Shown here: piece after piece, positions 1-11,321 of the stretch | Layout of the letters: each line of letters opens with the position of its first letter | How positions within the stretch are numbered: position 1 is the first letter of the stretch | Assembly (NCBI RefSeq): GCF_009883635.2 | Contig: NZ_CP026115.2 | Span: forward strand, 1,488,001 to 1,552,000 | Origin: Pseudomonas putida | GTDB taxonomy: Bacteria > Pseudomonadota > Gammaproteobacteria > Pseudomonadales > Pseudomonadaceae | DNA: 64,000 nucleotides | Direction of reading: 5' to 3' | The notes under the pieces: generated by a model | The model's input: the letters and a program-made list of their open reading frames with translations, nothing else | What the model was told of the DNA's origin: nothing | Database searches by the model: none | Translations under genes and position numbers: made by a program

Positions 1-1
1 G

Positions 2-340
<339 letters not shown>

Positions 341-390
341 TGCCATGACGCTGGCGGCACCCCAGGTGCCGCCGGCTGGCAGACCACACC

Positions 391-819
391 ATGAGCAAAG
401 TCGATTTCTATATCCTGCCCACCGACTCGCTGTCGGCGCGGCTGGACTTCGCCTGCAAGCTGTGCGAGAAGGCCTGGCGCCTCGGCCACCGGGTCTACCT
501 GCATTGCCAGGATGCCGAGCAGCGCAACGAGCTGGATCAACGCCTGTGGCGCTTCAAGGGCGAAGCCTTCGTGCCCCACGACCTGGCCGAAGTGCACGCA
601 GATGCCAGGGTAGCCTTGGGCCTTGCCGACGATGCCGGCGAACACCGTGACTTGCTGATCAACCTGGGTGCCGGTGTACCGGGGTTCGTCGGCCAGTTCG
701 AGCGGGTTGCCGAGATCGTTGTCGAGGAGCCCGGCATTCGCCAATCGGCCCGCGAGCGGTTCCGTTTCTACCGCGAACAGGGCTATGCTCTGCAAGACCA
801 CCGCTTACAGCGACTTTAA
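391..819 (+). CDS. holC: DNA polymerase III chi subunit
   Basis: A 142-residue protein of normal family length. It opens with a DFYILPTDSLSARLDFACKL segment and has the HRVYLHCQD core strand and the acidic loop typical of HolC. In the replisome, chi pairs with psi (HolD) and links the clamp loader to single-strand binding protein. It lies 50 bp after pepA, in the conserved pepA-holC-valS order, and is followed after 5 bp by a small unknown gene, so the two are probably co-transcribed. Confidence 0.93.
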   Translation: MSKVDFYILPTDSLSARLDFACKLCEKAWRLGHRVYLHCQDAEQRNELDQRLWRFKGEAFVPHDLAEVHADARVALGLADDAGEHRDLLINLGAGVPGFVGQFERVAEIVVEEPGIRQSARERFRFYREQGYALQDHRLQRL

Positions 820-824
820 CGACG

Positions 825-1199
825 ATGGACAAGCCTTCCGCCCTACCCGACTCCGCCCATCTGCTGGATGATCTGGAATCGATTCGCCAGCTGCTCGGCG
901 ATGCCGACCTGCAGCCGCCGCTGCTGACCGAAACGGTCGAGCAGATTCCCCTGTTGCTCGATGTACCTGCAGGTAACGCGACGCCAGCGCCTGAAGCCGA
1001 GCCCGCAGCAGCAGCTGAGCCCGAGGATGATCCGCAGACCCGCCGCCAGGACACCCTGCTGCACCTGGAGAGCGAGTTGCGAGCCGCCGCGCAGATGATC
1101 ATGCAGGACGTGATCAACGACTTCACCCCGCATATCGAGAACGAGATCAAGCGCCGCCTGGATGCGCGGATCGAGCGGTTGATCAAGCGCTCGGAATAA
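825..1199 (+). CDS. Conserved hypothetical protein between holC and valS
   Basis: A 124-residue acidic protein of unknown function. Residues 1-45 look helical and rich in Leu, Asp and Glu. A Pro/Ala/Glu linker follows at about 46-70. The last 45 residues form a charged amphipathic helix with many Arg and Glu that could mediate protein contacts. There is no signal peptide or membrane segment. The start lies 5 bp after holC, suggesting translational linkage. I recall a similar small gene in this place in other Pseudomonas, but no characterised homologue. A replisome role would be only guilt by association. Confidence 0.7.
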   Translation: MDKPSALPDSAHLLDDLESIRQLLGDADLQPPLLTETVEQIPLLLDVPAGNATPAPEAEPAAAAEPEDDPQTRRQDTLLHLESELRAAAQMIMQDVINDFTPHIENEIKRRLDARIERLIKRSE

Positions 1200-1206
1200 C
1201 ATCGTT

Positions 1207-1311
1207 GGGGGCGCTTTGCGCCCCTTTCGCGACACAAGGCCGCTCCCACAGTGAGCGCAGTCCTCCTGTGGGAGCGGCCTTGTGTCGCGAAAGGGCTGCA
1301 AAGCAGCCCCC
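1207..1311. repeat. Inverted pair of REP elements
   Basis: Two 29-nt arms (1223-1251 and 1266-1294) are perfect reverse complements separated by 14 nt. Each is flanked by a short GC hairpin: GGGGCGC-TTT-GCGCCCC at 1208-1224, and a similar GGGCTG/CAGCCC hairpin at 1292-1309. The core GGGAGCGGCCTTGTGTCGCG is the REP type common in P. putida intergenic DNA. It sits between co-directional genes. The first hairpin, followed by TTT, could also end or stabilise the holC transcript. Confidence 0.85.
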
Positions 1312-1386
1312 GGCCTGTCGCCTAAACCCTGTGCCTTCGTTATACTTTTCGGCTTTCCCGAATAAATGCACAGGGTCCCGCCGCGC

Positions 1387-4233
<2,847 letters not shown>

Positions 4234-4258
4234 CCTGACATTGCTGATCTGAGCAGCG

Positions 4259-4376
4259 AGGGCTTCGCCCTCGTTCGCGGCACAAGGCCGCTCCCACAGG
4301 AATGGCGCTGCCTTCAAGGAGCACCACTATCCTGTGGGAGCGGCCTTGTGCCGCGAATGGGCCGCACAGCGGCCCT
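4259..4376. repeat. Inverted pair of REP elements
   Basis: Perfect 28-nt inverted arms at 4274-4301 and 4330-4357, with a 28-nt spacer. They are flanked by GAGGGC/GCCCTC (4259-4273) and GGGCCGC/GCGGCCC (4360-4376) hairpins. The core is the same type as the pair near 1250 (GTGGGAGCGGCCTTGTG). The pair fills the gap between valS and rlmF, which point the same way, and may separate their transcripts. Confidence 0.85.
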
Positions 4377-4407
4377 CTGGCCAGCACATGCAAAACCGGA
4401 CCCGAGC

Positions 4408-5361
4408 ATGACTCCGAACAAACCCACCCTGCACCCGCGCAACCGCCACCAGGGTCGCTACGACTTCCCCAGCCTGATCAAGGCCCACCCTGACCTGGCC
4501 CGCTTCACCATCACCAATCCCCACGGCAAACCCAGCATCGACTTCGCCAACCCTGAAGCCGTGCGTGTGTTCAACCGTGCCCTGCTCAAGGCGCAATACG
4601 GCATCCAGCACTGGGACATCCCGGCCGACTACCTGTGCCCGCCAATCCCCGGCCGCGCCGACTACATTCACGTGGCCGCCGACCTGCTGGCCGAGGACAA
4701 TGCCGGCGAGGTGCCCAGAGGCGCCCAGGTGCGTGCGCTGGATATCGGCGTAGGTGCCAACTGCATCTACCCGCTGCTCGGCCATAGCGATTACCGTTGG
4801 CGTTTCCTCGGCTCGGACATCGACCCGGTTGCGCTGGCCTCGGCCAAGGCCATCGTCCAGGCCAACGGTTTGACCAAGGGCATCAGCCTGCGCCAGCAAG
4901 CCAGCCGCAAGCACATCCTCAGCGGCCTATTGCAAGCGGATGAGCGTTTCGACCTGACATTGTGCAACCCACCCTTCCATGCCTCGCGCGAGGAAGCCAC
5001 CCGTGGCAGCCAGCGCAAGTGGAAGAACCTCGGCAAGCAAGACCCTAAGCGCAAGCTGCCAGTGCTCAACTTCGGCGGGCAGAACAACGAACTGTGGTGC
5101 GAGGGCGGCGAGATCCGCTTCGTCACCCAGCTGGTCGACGAAAGCGCACAGTACGCACAGCAGGTGCTGTGGTTCACCAGCCTGGTGTCCAAGGCCAGCA
5201 ACCTGCCTGGCATCGAGGCGGCATTGAAGAAGGCCGGTGCCAAGGCGGTGCGCATCACCGAGATGGGCCAGGGCCAGAAGCAGAGCCGCATGGTCGCGTG
5301 GAGCTTCCACGACGACATCGCACGCCAGGCCTGGCACGCCGGGCGCAAATCGCAGGCATGA
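4408..5361 (+). CDS. rlmF: 23S rRNA (adenine-N6) methyltransferase, A1618 type
   Basis: A 317-residue protein of normal RlmF length. It has a [14 protein letters not shown] terminus, a SAM-binding strand with [18 protein letters not shown], and the catalytic NPPF motif (LCNPPFHAS) typical of N6-adenine methyltransferases. In E. coli the enzyme modifies A1618 of 23S rRNA. ATG 4408 was preferred over an in-frame ATG at 4348, because the extension would run into the REP element and shows no family similarity. Confidence 0.93.
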   Translation: MTPNKPTLHPRNRHQGRYDFPSLIKAHPDLARFTITNPHGKPSIDFANPEAVRVFNRALLKAQYGIQHWDIPADYLCPPIPGRADYIHVAADLLAEDNAGEVPRGAQVRALDIGVGANCIYPLLGHSDYRWRFLGSDIDPVALASAKAIVQANGLTKGISLRQQASRKHILSGLLQADERFDLTLCNPPFHASREEATRGSQRKWKNLGKQDPKRKLPVLNFGGQNNELWCEGGEIRFVTQLVDESAQYAQQVLWFTSLVSKASNLPGIEAALKKAGAKAVRITEMGQGQKQSRMVAWSFHDDIARQAWHAGRKSQA

Positions 5362-5393
5362 AAAAACCGCGCCCGGGCAAGCCGGGCGCGGTT
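5361..5393 (-). terminator. Rho-independent terminator of the HU gene
   Basis: A 12-bp perfect stem (5365-5376 with 5382-5393, arm AACCGCGCCCGG) closes a 5-nt loop. Read on the minus strand it ends in a T run complementary to 5361-5366. It lies just past the HU stop codon. It may also stop rlmF transcripts arriving from the other side, although that strand has no T run. Confidence 0.85.
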
Positions 5394-5411
5394 CGGTCAA
5401 CGCATCAACAA

Positions 5412-5693
5412 TTACTTGTTGATGGAATCGTTCAGGGCTTTGGCCGGAACGAACTTGACGACTTTCTTGGCAGCGATTTCGATGGCAGCGCCAGTCGAAG
5501 GGTTGCGGCCGGTACGGGCAGGACGCTCGCTGACTTTCAGCTTGCCGATGCCTGGCAGGGTGATTTCAGCGCCGTTTTCCAGTTGGTCGGCAACGATCTG
5601 GCCCAGTTGCTCCAGTGCGTTGCGAGCGGTGGTTTTTGGCGCGTCGATGGCTTCAGCGATGTCGGCAATCAGTTGGTCTTTGGTCAATGCCAT
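5412..5693 (-). CDS. hupN: HU-family DNA-binding protein
   Basis: A 93-residue nucleoid protein, the usual HU length. It starts MALTKDQLIADIAEAID, contains GIGKLKVSERPARTGRNP (beta-arm entry with the intercalating RNP), and ends in a Lys-rich helix. HU dimers bend and compact DNA. P. putida has several HU genes; the symbol hupN rests on position next to rlmF and yejK, as I remember it from KT2440, so family membership is surer than the paralogue name. A GGAAGGAA Shine-Dalgarno lies upstream. Confidence 0.9.
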   Translation of the reverse strand: MALTKDQLIADIAEAIDAPKTTARNALEQLGQIVADQLENGAEITLPGIGKLKVSERPARTGRNPSTGAAIEIAAKKVVKFVPAKALNDSINK

Positions 5694-6086
5694 GGTGGTG
5701 TTCCTTCCCTATCTAAATCAGTAGTTATGCAGCGTTCTACGACGTTATCGGGCCAGCCCCTGGATTCTGGAGGGCCGCGCCAATCGCGAATGTAGATGCG
5801 CAAATCGGCGTTTGGTTCGACACGGCATGAGCACGCTGCCAGCAATGCGCCACACGAGGGGCGCAAGACGGCGCAAAGCTACCACAGGAATGGATAAATA
5901 TCCGCTACCCGCTTCGATTTAGTGCAGGATTTTCGGGGGTTTCAGCCGAAAACCTACAAATCTGAACAAAAAACGAACAACCGGCATTTCTGCCAACATC
6001 CGGCCACTGCAGCGCCTGTTGCTTGGGGTAAACTGGACGACTTTTGCAGCGCGGCTTATGGCCGCCCCAGACTCACCGAGAATTCC
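5694..6086. other. Divergent intergenic region between HU gene and yejK
   Basis: A 393-bp stretch without a convincing gene. It must hold both divergent promoters, but I see no clear -35/-10 pair. The middle (about 5880-5990) is AT-rich compared with its surroundings. It contains a 7-bp hairpin, TTTTCGG at 5930-5936 with CCGAAAA at 5946-5952. Confidence 0.5.
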
Positions 6087-7094
6087 ATGCCAATCCGTCA
6101 TTGCATCGTTCACCTGATCGACAAGAAGCCCGATGGCAGCCCCGCCGTGCTCCATGCGCGGGATACCGAGCTGAGCGCATCGGACGCCATCGAAAACCTG
6201 CTGGCCGACCTCAACGACAGCTACAACGCCAAGCAAGGCAAGGCCTGGGGCTTCTTCCACGGCGAGTCCGGGGCCTACCCGCTGAGCGGCTGGCTGAAGC
6301 AGTACCTGGCAGACGAGAAAGACTTCACTGCCTTCAGCCGGATAGCGGTCGAGCACCTGCAGAAGCTGATGGAAGAGTCGAACCTTTCCACCGGTGGCCA
6401 CATCCTGTTCGCCCACTACCAGCAAGGCATGACCGACTATTTGGCCATTGCCCTGCTACACCACAGCGAAGGCGTGGCGGTGAACGCCGAGCTCGACGTG
6501 ACACCGTCGCGCCACCTCGACCTCGGCCAGCTGCACCTGGCGGCGCGCATCAACTTGTCCGAGTGGAAGAACAACCAGAATTCCAAGCAGTACATCTCGT
6601 TCATCAAGGGCAAGAACGGCAAGAAGGTCTCGGACTACTTCCGCGACTTCATCGGCTGCCAGGAAGGTGTCGACGGGCCGGGCGAAACGCGTACCCTGCT
6701 CAAGGCCTTCAGCGACTTCGTCGAAAGCGAGGACCTGCCGGAAGAGTCCGCCCGCGAGAAAACCCAGACCCTGGTCGAGTACGCCACCACCCAGACCAAG
6801 CTGGGTGAGCCGGTGACCCTGGAAGAGCTGTCGAGCCTGATCGACGAGGACCGCCCGAAAGCGTTCTACGATCACATCCGCAACAAGGACTACGGCCTGT
6901 CGCCGGAAATCCCCGCAGACAAACGCACCCTGAACCAGTTCCGCCGCTTCACCGGGCGGGCCGAAGGCCTGTCGATCAGCTTCGAAGCGCACCTGCTGGG
7001 TGACAAGGTGGAGTATGACGAGGCCGCCGGTACCCTGATCATCAAAGGCTTGCCGACCACGCTGGTGGATCAGCTCAAGCGCCGCAAGGACTGA
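6087..7094 (+). CDS. yejK: Nucleoid-associated protein YejK (NdpA)
   Basis: A 335-residue protein starting [19 protein letters not shown], the family N terminus. It carries the [14 protein letters not shown] core and a [16 protein letters not shown] segment characteristic of the 37-kDa nucleoid-associated family (NA37). The family is found with the nucleoid; its molecular role is poorly defined. An in-frame codon at 5922 would add 55 residues without similarity, so ATG 6087 is preferred. Its TGA abuts the converging gene. Confidence 0.92.
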   Translation: MPIRHCIVHLIDKKPDGSPAVLHARDTELSASDAIENLLADLNDSYNAKQGKAWGFFHGESGAYPLSGWLKQYLADEKDFTAFSRIAVEHLQKLMEESNLSTGGHILFAHYQQGMTDYLAIALLHHSEGVAVNAELDVTPSRHLDLGQLHLAARINLSEWKNNQNSKQYISFIKGKNGKKVSDYFRDFIGCQEGVDGPGETRTLLKAFSDFVESEDLPEESAREKTQTLVEYATTQTKLGEPVTLEELSSLIDEDRPKAFYDHIRNKDYGLSPEIPADKRTLNQFRRFTGRAEGLSISFEAHLLGDKVEYDEAAGTLIIKGLPTTLVDQLKRRKD

Positions 7095-7388
7095 TCAGAC
7101 GGCCACATAGGAGGCGACCAGCGCCTCCTTGGCCGACTTGCGCAACTTTTTCACCAGGCGCTCCTGGCGCAGCGCCTCGCCCTTGTCCGGCCACTGCTCG
7201 ACATACACCAGCGCCTGTGCCGGGCTGGTCTTGAAATAGCGCGCGCCCTGCCCTTTCTGGTGGGCAGCGAAACGCCGCTGCGGGTCATCGCTGATACCGC
7301 AGTACAGCGAGCCATTGGCAGCCCGTACCAGATAGACGTACCAAGGTTTGCACTGCGGGTTTACGGCGACTTCGTTGACGATGCTCAT
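7095..7388 (-). CDS. GIY-YIG domain protein (UPF0213/YhbQ type)
   Basis: A 97-residue single-domain protein. The GIY-YIG signature is present as [18 protein letters not shown] at residues 15-32, followed by the catalytic-type Arg in PQRRFAAH. The C-terminal helix ([11 protein letters not shown]) is Lys-rich. The fold is that of a nuclease, but this short subfamily has no settled substrate. It shares strand with the next gene downstream in coordinate order (gap 18 bp) and its stop codon touches that of yejK. Confidence 0.88.
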   Translation of the reverse strand: MSIVNEVAVNPQCKPWYVYLVRAANGSLYCGISDDPQRRFAAHQKGQGARYFKTSPAQALVYVEQWPDKGEALRQERLVKKLRKSAKEALVASYVAV

Positions 7389-7406
7389 GGCCGACAGCTT
7401 AACCGC

Positions 7407-7877
7407 TCAATGCGCTTGCTGGAACGCGCGCAGCCCTTTGAAAGCCTGTTGGCGAACCTTGTTCTGCAGCATCGGCGACCAACCCAGCAACAAACCTGGC
7501 GCCCCCAGTGCCTGACGCGACCAGCGCCACAGGTCGAAGCTGTCGTCATGCTGGCAGATCAGGTTGTCGCGGATGACGAAGCGCGCCTGTATATCGTTGA
7601 CCACGGTGCGGCCGGTCTGGCTGAACAGGTAGGTTGCAACCCAGTGCGCACAGCCGCTGTGTGGGTCGGCACGGACTTGGTCGAAGGTCAGGGTAAAGTC
7701 CTTGGCGCGCGCCGTGAGCATGCGCCACATATCACCGGCATCACGACCGCGCAGGGTGCCAAATACCGGGTCGCTGAAGACGATGTCTTCGCTGTAGCAG
7801 GCCACCATGGCCTCGGCGTCCAGGCGCTGGAAGGCCTGGTAGAAGCGGGTGATCAGGTCATGGTTGGCGTCAGTCAT
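7407..7877 (-). CDS. NTF2-like (SnoaL-type) protein
   Basis: A 156-residue protein starting MTDANHDLITRFYQAFQRLDAEAMVACYSEDIVFSDP in family style. This is the alpha-helical opening and first strand of the NTF2/SnoaL cone fold, with a phenylalanine/aspartate-lined pocket (VFSDPVFGTLRG, DMWRML). Such proteins range from isomerases to small-molecule binders, so no reaction can be assigned. ATG 7877 is chosen; the frame remains open upstream, but the extension has no similarity. Confidence 0.82.
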   Translation of the reverse strand: MTDANHDLITRFYQAFQRLDAEAMVACYSEDIVFSDPVFGTLRGRDAGDMWRMLTARAKDFTLTFDQVRADPHSGCAHWVATYLFSQTGRTVVNDIQARFVIRDNLICQHDDSFDLWRWSRQALGAPGLLLGWSPMLQNKVRQQAFKGLRAFQQAH

Positions 7878-7975
7878 GGAAGCAGGTCCGTCCTGGGAGT
7901 CGAAGCTTGCACGATAATCTGCCAACAATGCTTTCGCCAGTGCCGGCCTCTTCGCGGGCAAGGCCATCCTCCTTA

Positions 7976-9256
7976 TCAGAGTTTTTCGCAGGTCGCCTTC
8001 ACATGCAGCGCCCGCCCGGCGCCAAGCCCGAATACGATGGCCCCAACGCCCAGCACGGCAAAGATCCACCCCACTGCTGCCCAGCCACCGGTCAGGTCAT
8101 GCACCAGGCCAACCGCGAACGGCCCCATGGACGCCAGGGTATAACCCACGCCCTGGGCCATGCTCGACAGGTTCGCCGCCACATGGGCATCCTTCGAGCG
8201 CAGCACGATCAGCGTCAACGCCAAGGCAAAGGTACCGCCCTGCCCCAGCCCCAGCAGCACCGCCCAGCCCCACAGCCCGTCGATCGGGGCATACAGACAT
8301 CCGAACAGCCCCGCCAACGTAACCAGCATCACGATCACGATGGCCAGCCGTTGGTCCTTGCCACGGGTCGCCAGCCAGGGTGCGCCCAGCGAACTGATCA
8401 ACTGCACGATCACCGAGCCGGAAAGCACCAAGCCGGCTTCGGTCGGACTAAGGCCACGACCAATAAGGATTGATGGCAACCAACCAAAGACGATGTAGGC
8501 CAGCGACGACTGCAGCCCCATGTACAACGTGACCTGCCATGCCAGCGGGTCACGCCACAGCCCGCGCACCCGGTAGGCAGCCTTGTGCAGGCCATGGCCC
8601 TGGCGCGCTTGCGGTAACCAGACGAGCATGGCCAATAACGCCGGTAGCATCCAGAAGCCCAGGCCAAAGGCCCAGTTGTCATCGAAATGCTGGGTCAACG
8701 GCACGGTAGCCCCCGCTGCCATGGCCGCCCCCAGGCACAGGGCCATGGTGTAGACGCCAGTCAGGGTGCCCGCATGTCGCGGGAAGTCGCGCTTGACGAT
8801 ACCGGGCAGCAGTACGCCGATGATGCCGATGCTGGCACCGGCCATGACGCTGCCGATGAACACACCGACAGCCCCCAGGGCGCTGCGCACCACGATTCCC
8901 AACGCCAGGGTGAGCAGGATGCCCAGGATCACCCGCTCGCTGCCGAAGCGGCGCGCTAGCACCGGCGCCAGCGGTGCGAACAGCCCCAGGCAGAGCACCG
9001 GCAAGGTGGTCAGCAGGCCGGCCTCTGAGGCATTCAGGCCAAGCCCTGCAGAGACCTGCCCGAGCACCGGCGCCATGCTCGACAACGCCGGGCGCAGGTT
9101 CAATGCCACCAGCACCAGGCCCAGCAGCAACAGCCAGGGCCGCTGCAGGGCCGGTGGCTGTTGTTGCACCTGGGCATCGTCGGCCTCGGCGTCGATCAGC
9201 AGTTCTTCCAGTTCGCGCGCGCGTGCAGGCGCGTCTCGGGTGATGGGTTCAGCCAT
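7976..9256 (-). CDS. MFS transporter, CynX/NimT family
   Basis: A 426-residue membrane protein with about 12 hydrophobic segments after a charged N-terminal tail of some 45 residues. The opening of the first helix, LLLLGLVLVALNLRPALSSMAPVLG, is the hallmark of the CynX/NimT branch (cyanate and 2-nitroimidazole transporters). The substrate here is unknown. It follows the FCD-type GntR regulator by 13 bp on the same strand, so the two probably form an operon with the regulator as its local controller. Confidence 0.88.
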   Translation of the reverse strand: MAEPITRDAPARARELEELLIDAEADDAQVQQQPPALQRPWLLLLGLVLVALNLRPALSSMAPVLGQVSAGLGLNASEAGLLTTLPVLCLGLFAPLAPVLARRFGSERVILGILLTLALGIVVRSALGAVGVFIGSVMAGASIGIIGVLLPGIVKRDFPRHAGTLTGVYTMALCLGAAMAAGATVPLTQHFDDNWAFGLGFWMLPALLAMLVWLPQARQGHGLHKAAYRVRGLWRDPLAWQVTLYMGLQSSLAYIVFGWLPSILIGRGLSPTEAGLVLSGSVIVQLISSLGAPWLATRGKDQRLAIVIVMLVTLAGLFGCLYAPIDGLWGWAVLLGLGQGGTFALALTLIVLRSKDAHVAANLSSMAQGVGYTLASMGPFAVGLVHDLTGGWAAVGWIFAVLGVGAIVFGLGAGRALHVKATCEKL

Positions 9257-9269
9257 GGCCTTCTCGTCT

Positions 9270-9929
9270 TCAGGATTCGATGAGGGTCCGGCTCAGGGCC
9301 TTGGCCCGCTCCGGATCGCGTTGTTCGATGGCGTCGAGGATCTGCCCGTGCAGGTCGAAGGTCGCCTGGCAACGGGGCACGGTCGCCATGTTGTGTTGCA
9401 GCGCTGCCGCCACGACGCCTGAAAAGTAGCGGTACAGCTCACTCAGTGCCGGGTTGTGCGCGGCGTCGATCAAGCGCTGGTGAAACACCAGGTCGCAGCT
9501 GACATAGGCATCGACATCACCGTGGAAGTGCTCGGCACTGCCCGTCAGCGCTACGCGCAGGTCTTGTAGGTCGGCTTCGGTACGGCGGAGCGCTGCAAGG
9601 CCAATCGCCTCGGTTTCGAGGATGTGCCGAGTCTCGCGGGCTTGTTCCAGGGTGCAGCGCGACATGGCCTGCACGGCCTGCAACGGGTCCTGGCAGGTCC
9701 GCAGGTAACTGCCGTCACCCTGGCGGATTTCCACCAGGCCACTGAACGCCAGCACACGCATGGCTTCGCGCACGGTATTGCGGCTGATGCCCAGTTCCAG
9801 CGCCAGTACCGGTTCGGTTGGCAAGCGCTGCCCGACTTGCCAGTCGCCTTGCAGGATGCGCTCACGCATACGTTCGACCGCAAGTTCGACCAGGGAACGC
9901 TTGGTCAATTCGCTGCTCATTTCACTCAA
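9270..9929 (-). CDS. FCD-domain GntR-family transcriptional regulator
   Basis: A 219-residue FadR-type regulator. The N-terminal winged helix spans about residues 10-75 (LPTEPVLALELGISRNTVREAMRVLAFSGLVEIRQG). The all-helical FCD effector domain spans about 95-215 and keeps metal-ligand-like residues: Asp in YVSCDLVFHQRL, His in FHQ, and later His residues. Members usually sense carboxylates and repress neighbouring catabolic or transport genes. It precedes the CynX-type transporter and lies divergent from the phosphatase-superfamily gene, so either could be its target. Confidence 0.9.
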   Translation of the reverse strand: MSEMSSELTKRSLVELAVERMRERILQGDWQVGQRLPTEPVLALELGISRNTVREAMRVLAFSGLVEIRQGDGSYLRTCQDPLQAVQAMSRCTLEQARETRHILETEAIGLAALRRTEADLQDLRVALTGSAEHFHGDVDAYVSCDLVFHQRLIDAAHNPALSELYRYFSGVVAAALQHNMATVPRCQATFDLHGQILDAIEQRDPERAKALSRTLIES

Positions 9930-9933
9930 CCAA

Positions 9934-9944
9934 TCATCCGATGA
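9934..9944. promoter_or_regulatory. Candidate operator of the FCD/GntR regulator
   Basis: An 11-nt interrupted palindrome, TCATC-C-GATGA, lies 5 bp upstream of the regulator start codon in the divergent gap. Position and symmetry fit autoregulation, but the arms are short and the core is not a textbook FadR TGGT-N3-ACCA site. Confidence 0.3.
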
Positions 9945-10058
9945 ATTTACAGAGCTTAATGGAACGCCTTCCGGACATCAATTCAACTGGCATTTCTAAC
10001 AGTTGTCAGCAATGTACCTTGTTGCAACGCTTGGCACGACTCCATCAAGGCCCCATTC

Positions 10059-11321
10059 ATGACCATGTCCAGAACATTGCGGTTGATTGCCCTGACAGCA
10101 ACCGGCCTGCTGCTCGTCGCGCTCTTCAAAGGGTGCGACACCAGACAACCGCCAATCCAGCCCAAGACGCTCATCATCGGAATGGACGGCGTGCAACTGA
10201 AGCACTATGAACAACTGGGTGGGGATAGCAACCTGCGCAAGCGCCTGATCTACGGCAAAGCCTATGCCGGAGGCATCAACGGCCGCGCCAGCGAACAGGC
10301 GACTAACAGTGGGCCGGGCTGGATGACTTTGCTCACCGGGGTATGGGCCAACAAGCACGGGGTCATTTCCAATAACGAATCCTTGCGGGTCGACCCTGAG
10401 TTCCCCAGCCTGTTCAAACGACTGCGTGACGCCCTGCCAAACGCCTATCTCTCCAGCATCGTCAATTGGTCACCGATCAACACGGCGTTCCTGCTGGAAG
10501 ACGCGCAAGGCAACAATGTGCGCGAAAGCGGCCTGAGCGATGAGCAGGTTACCGCCCGAACCCTGGAAATCCTCGAAAACACACCTGCCGACTTCACCTT
10601 CATCCAGCTTGACGAGCCGGATGCAGCAGGCCACGCCAGCGGTTTCGGCCCGGCTTACCAGTTTGCCTTGCGCGAGACTGACGACAGACTGGGGCGCCTG
10701 CTGGACGAGGTCGCGGCGCGTGCCCACAAGAACCCGCAGGAGGACTGGTTGGTGATCGTCTCTACCGACCACGGTCGTGATTACTGGGGCTCAGGCCATG
10801 GTGGCGTGACCGAGCAGGAGAAGACGGTGTTCATCGCCAGCAACAAGCCGTTGAACGAAGAGTTGAACCAACCGAGCATTCCAGAGGACAACCCGGGGCC
10901 CAACAACTTGTATGGCTATGCAGCGCAGACATCGGTGGCCCCGACCGTGCTCCGGCACATGGGGCTCGACCTGCTGACGGAATGGAAGCTCGATGGCACG
11001 CCACTGCTGGGTGCTACCGGAGTACGCAAGGCACGGGCCATTGAAGGCGAAGCCAAGTTGCTGTGGAACAGCGATTCACAAGGCACCGTGACCATTCACA
11101 GAAATGGCCAGTTAGTCGCGACCGTGCAGGCCTACCTGCAGCAATGGACTGATCCGCAGGGCATGCGCCAGGCCAGCGACTATGTGCTCGAACTGAATGA
11201 GACACCCGTAGCGGTGCGCACCAGGCCGGTAAGCAAGCCATTCGTCATCGAGGAAAGCAGCAACTATGTGCGCGGGACCACCTGCAGGAGCGAGCTCACT
11301 CACTCCTGCAAATGGCCGTGA
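10059..11321 (+). CDS. Secreted alkaline-phosphatase-superfamily phosphodiesterase/nucleotide pyrophosphatase-like enzyme
   Basis: A 420-residue protein. Residues 8-25 are hydrophobic and end in LFKGC at 22-26, an imperfect lipobox, so it is exported and possibly lipid-anchored. Metal-site residues of the type I phosphodiesterase family are visible: Asp43 (GMDG), likely nucleophile Ser84 nine residues before TG, Asp188/His192 (EPDAAGH), Asp237-His238 (STDHG) and His247 (GSGHGG). The last 80 residues form an extra domain with two Cys near the end. The substrate is unknown. The gene is monocistronic between a divergent regulator and convergent hisC. Confidence 0.82.
   Translation: MTMSRTLRLIALTATGLLLVALFKGCDTRQPPIQPKTLIIGMDGVQLKHYEQLGGDSNLRKRLIYGKAYAGGINGRASEQATNSGPGWMTLLTGVWANKHGVISNNESLRVDPEFPSLFKRLRDALPNAYLSSIVNWSPINTAFLLEDAQGNNVRESGLSDEQVTARTLEILENTPADFTFIQLDEPDAAGHASGFGPAYQFALRETDDRLGRLLDEVAARAHKNPQEDWLVIVSTDHGRDYWGSGHGGVTEQEKTVFIASNKPLNEELNQPSIPEDNPGPNNLYGYAAQTSVAPTVLRHMGLDLLTEWKLDGTPLLGATGVRKARAIEGEAKLLWNSDSQGTVTIHRNGQLVATVQAYLQQWTDPQGMRQASDYVLELNETPVAVRTRPVSKPFVIEESSNYVRGTTCRSELTHSCKWP
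11283..11310. terminator. Hairpin at the stop-stop junction of phosphodiesterase gene and hisC
   Basis: Arms TGCAGGAG (11283-11290) and CTCCTGCA (11303-11310) form an 8-bp stem inside the last codons of the plus-strand gene, which is 12 nt past the hisC stop codon. With no intergenic DNA available it is the best candidate terminator for hisC. There is no T run, so a processing or stabilising role is also possible. Confidence 0.4.

Noticed and set aside
5684..5866. 60-codon frame upstream of the HU gene
   Set aside because: It covers the HU start and its ribosome binding region, has no Shine-Dalgarno of its own, and shows no recognisable family.
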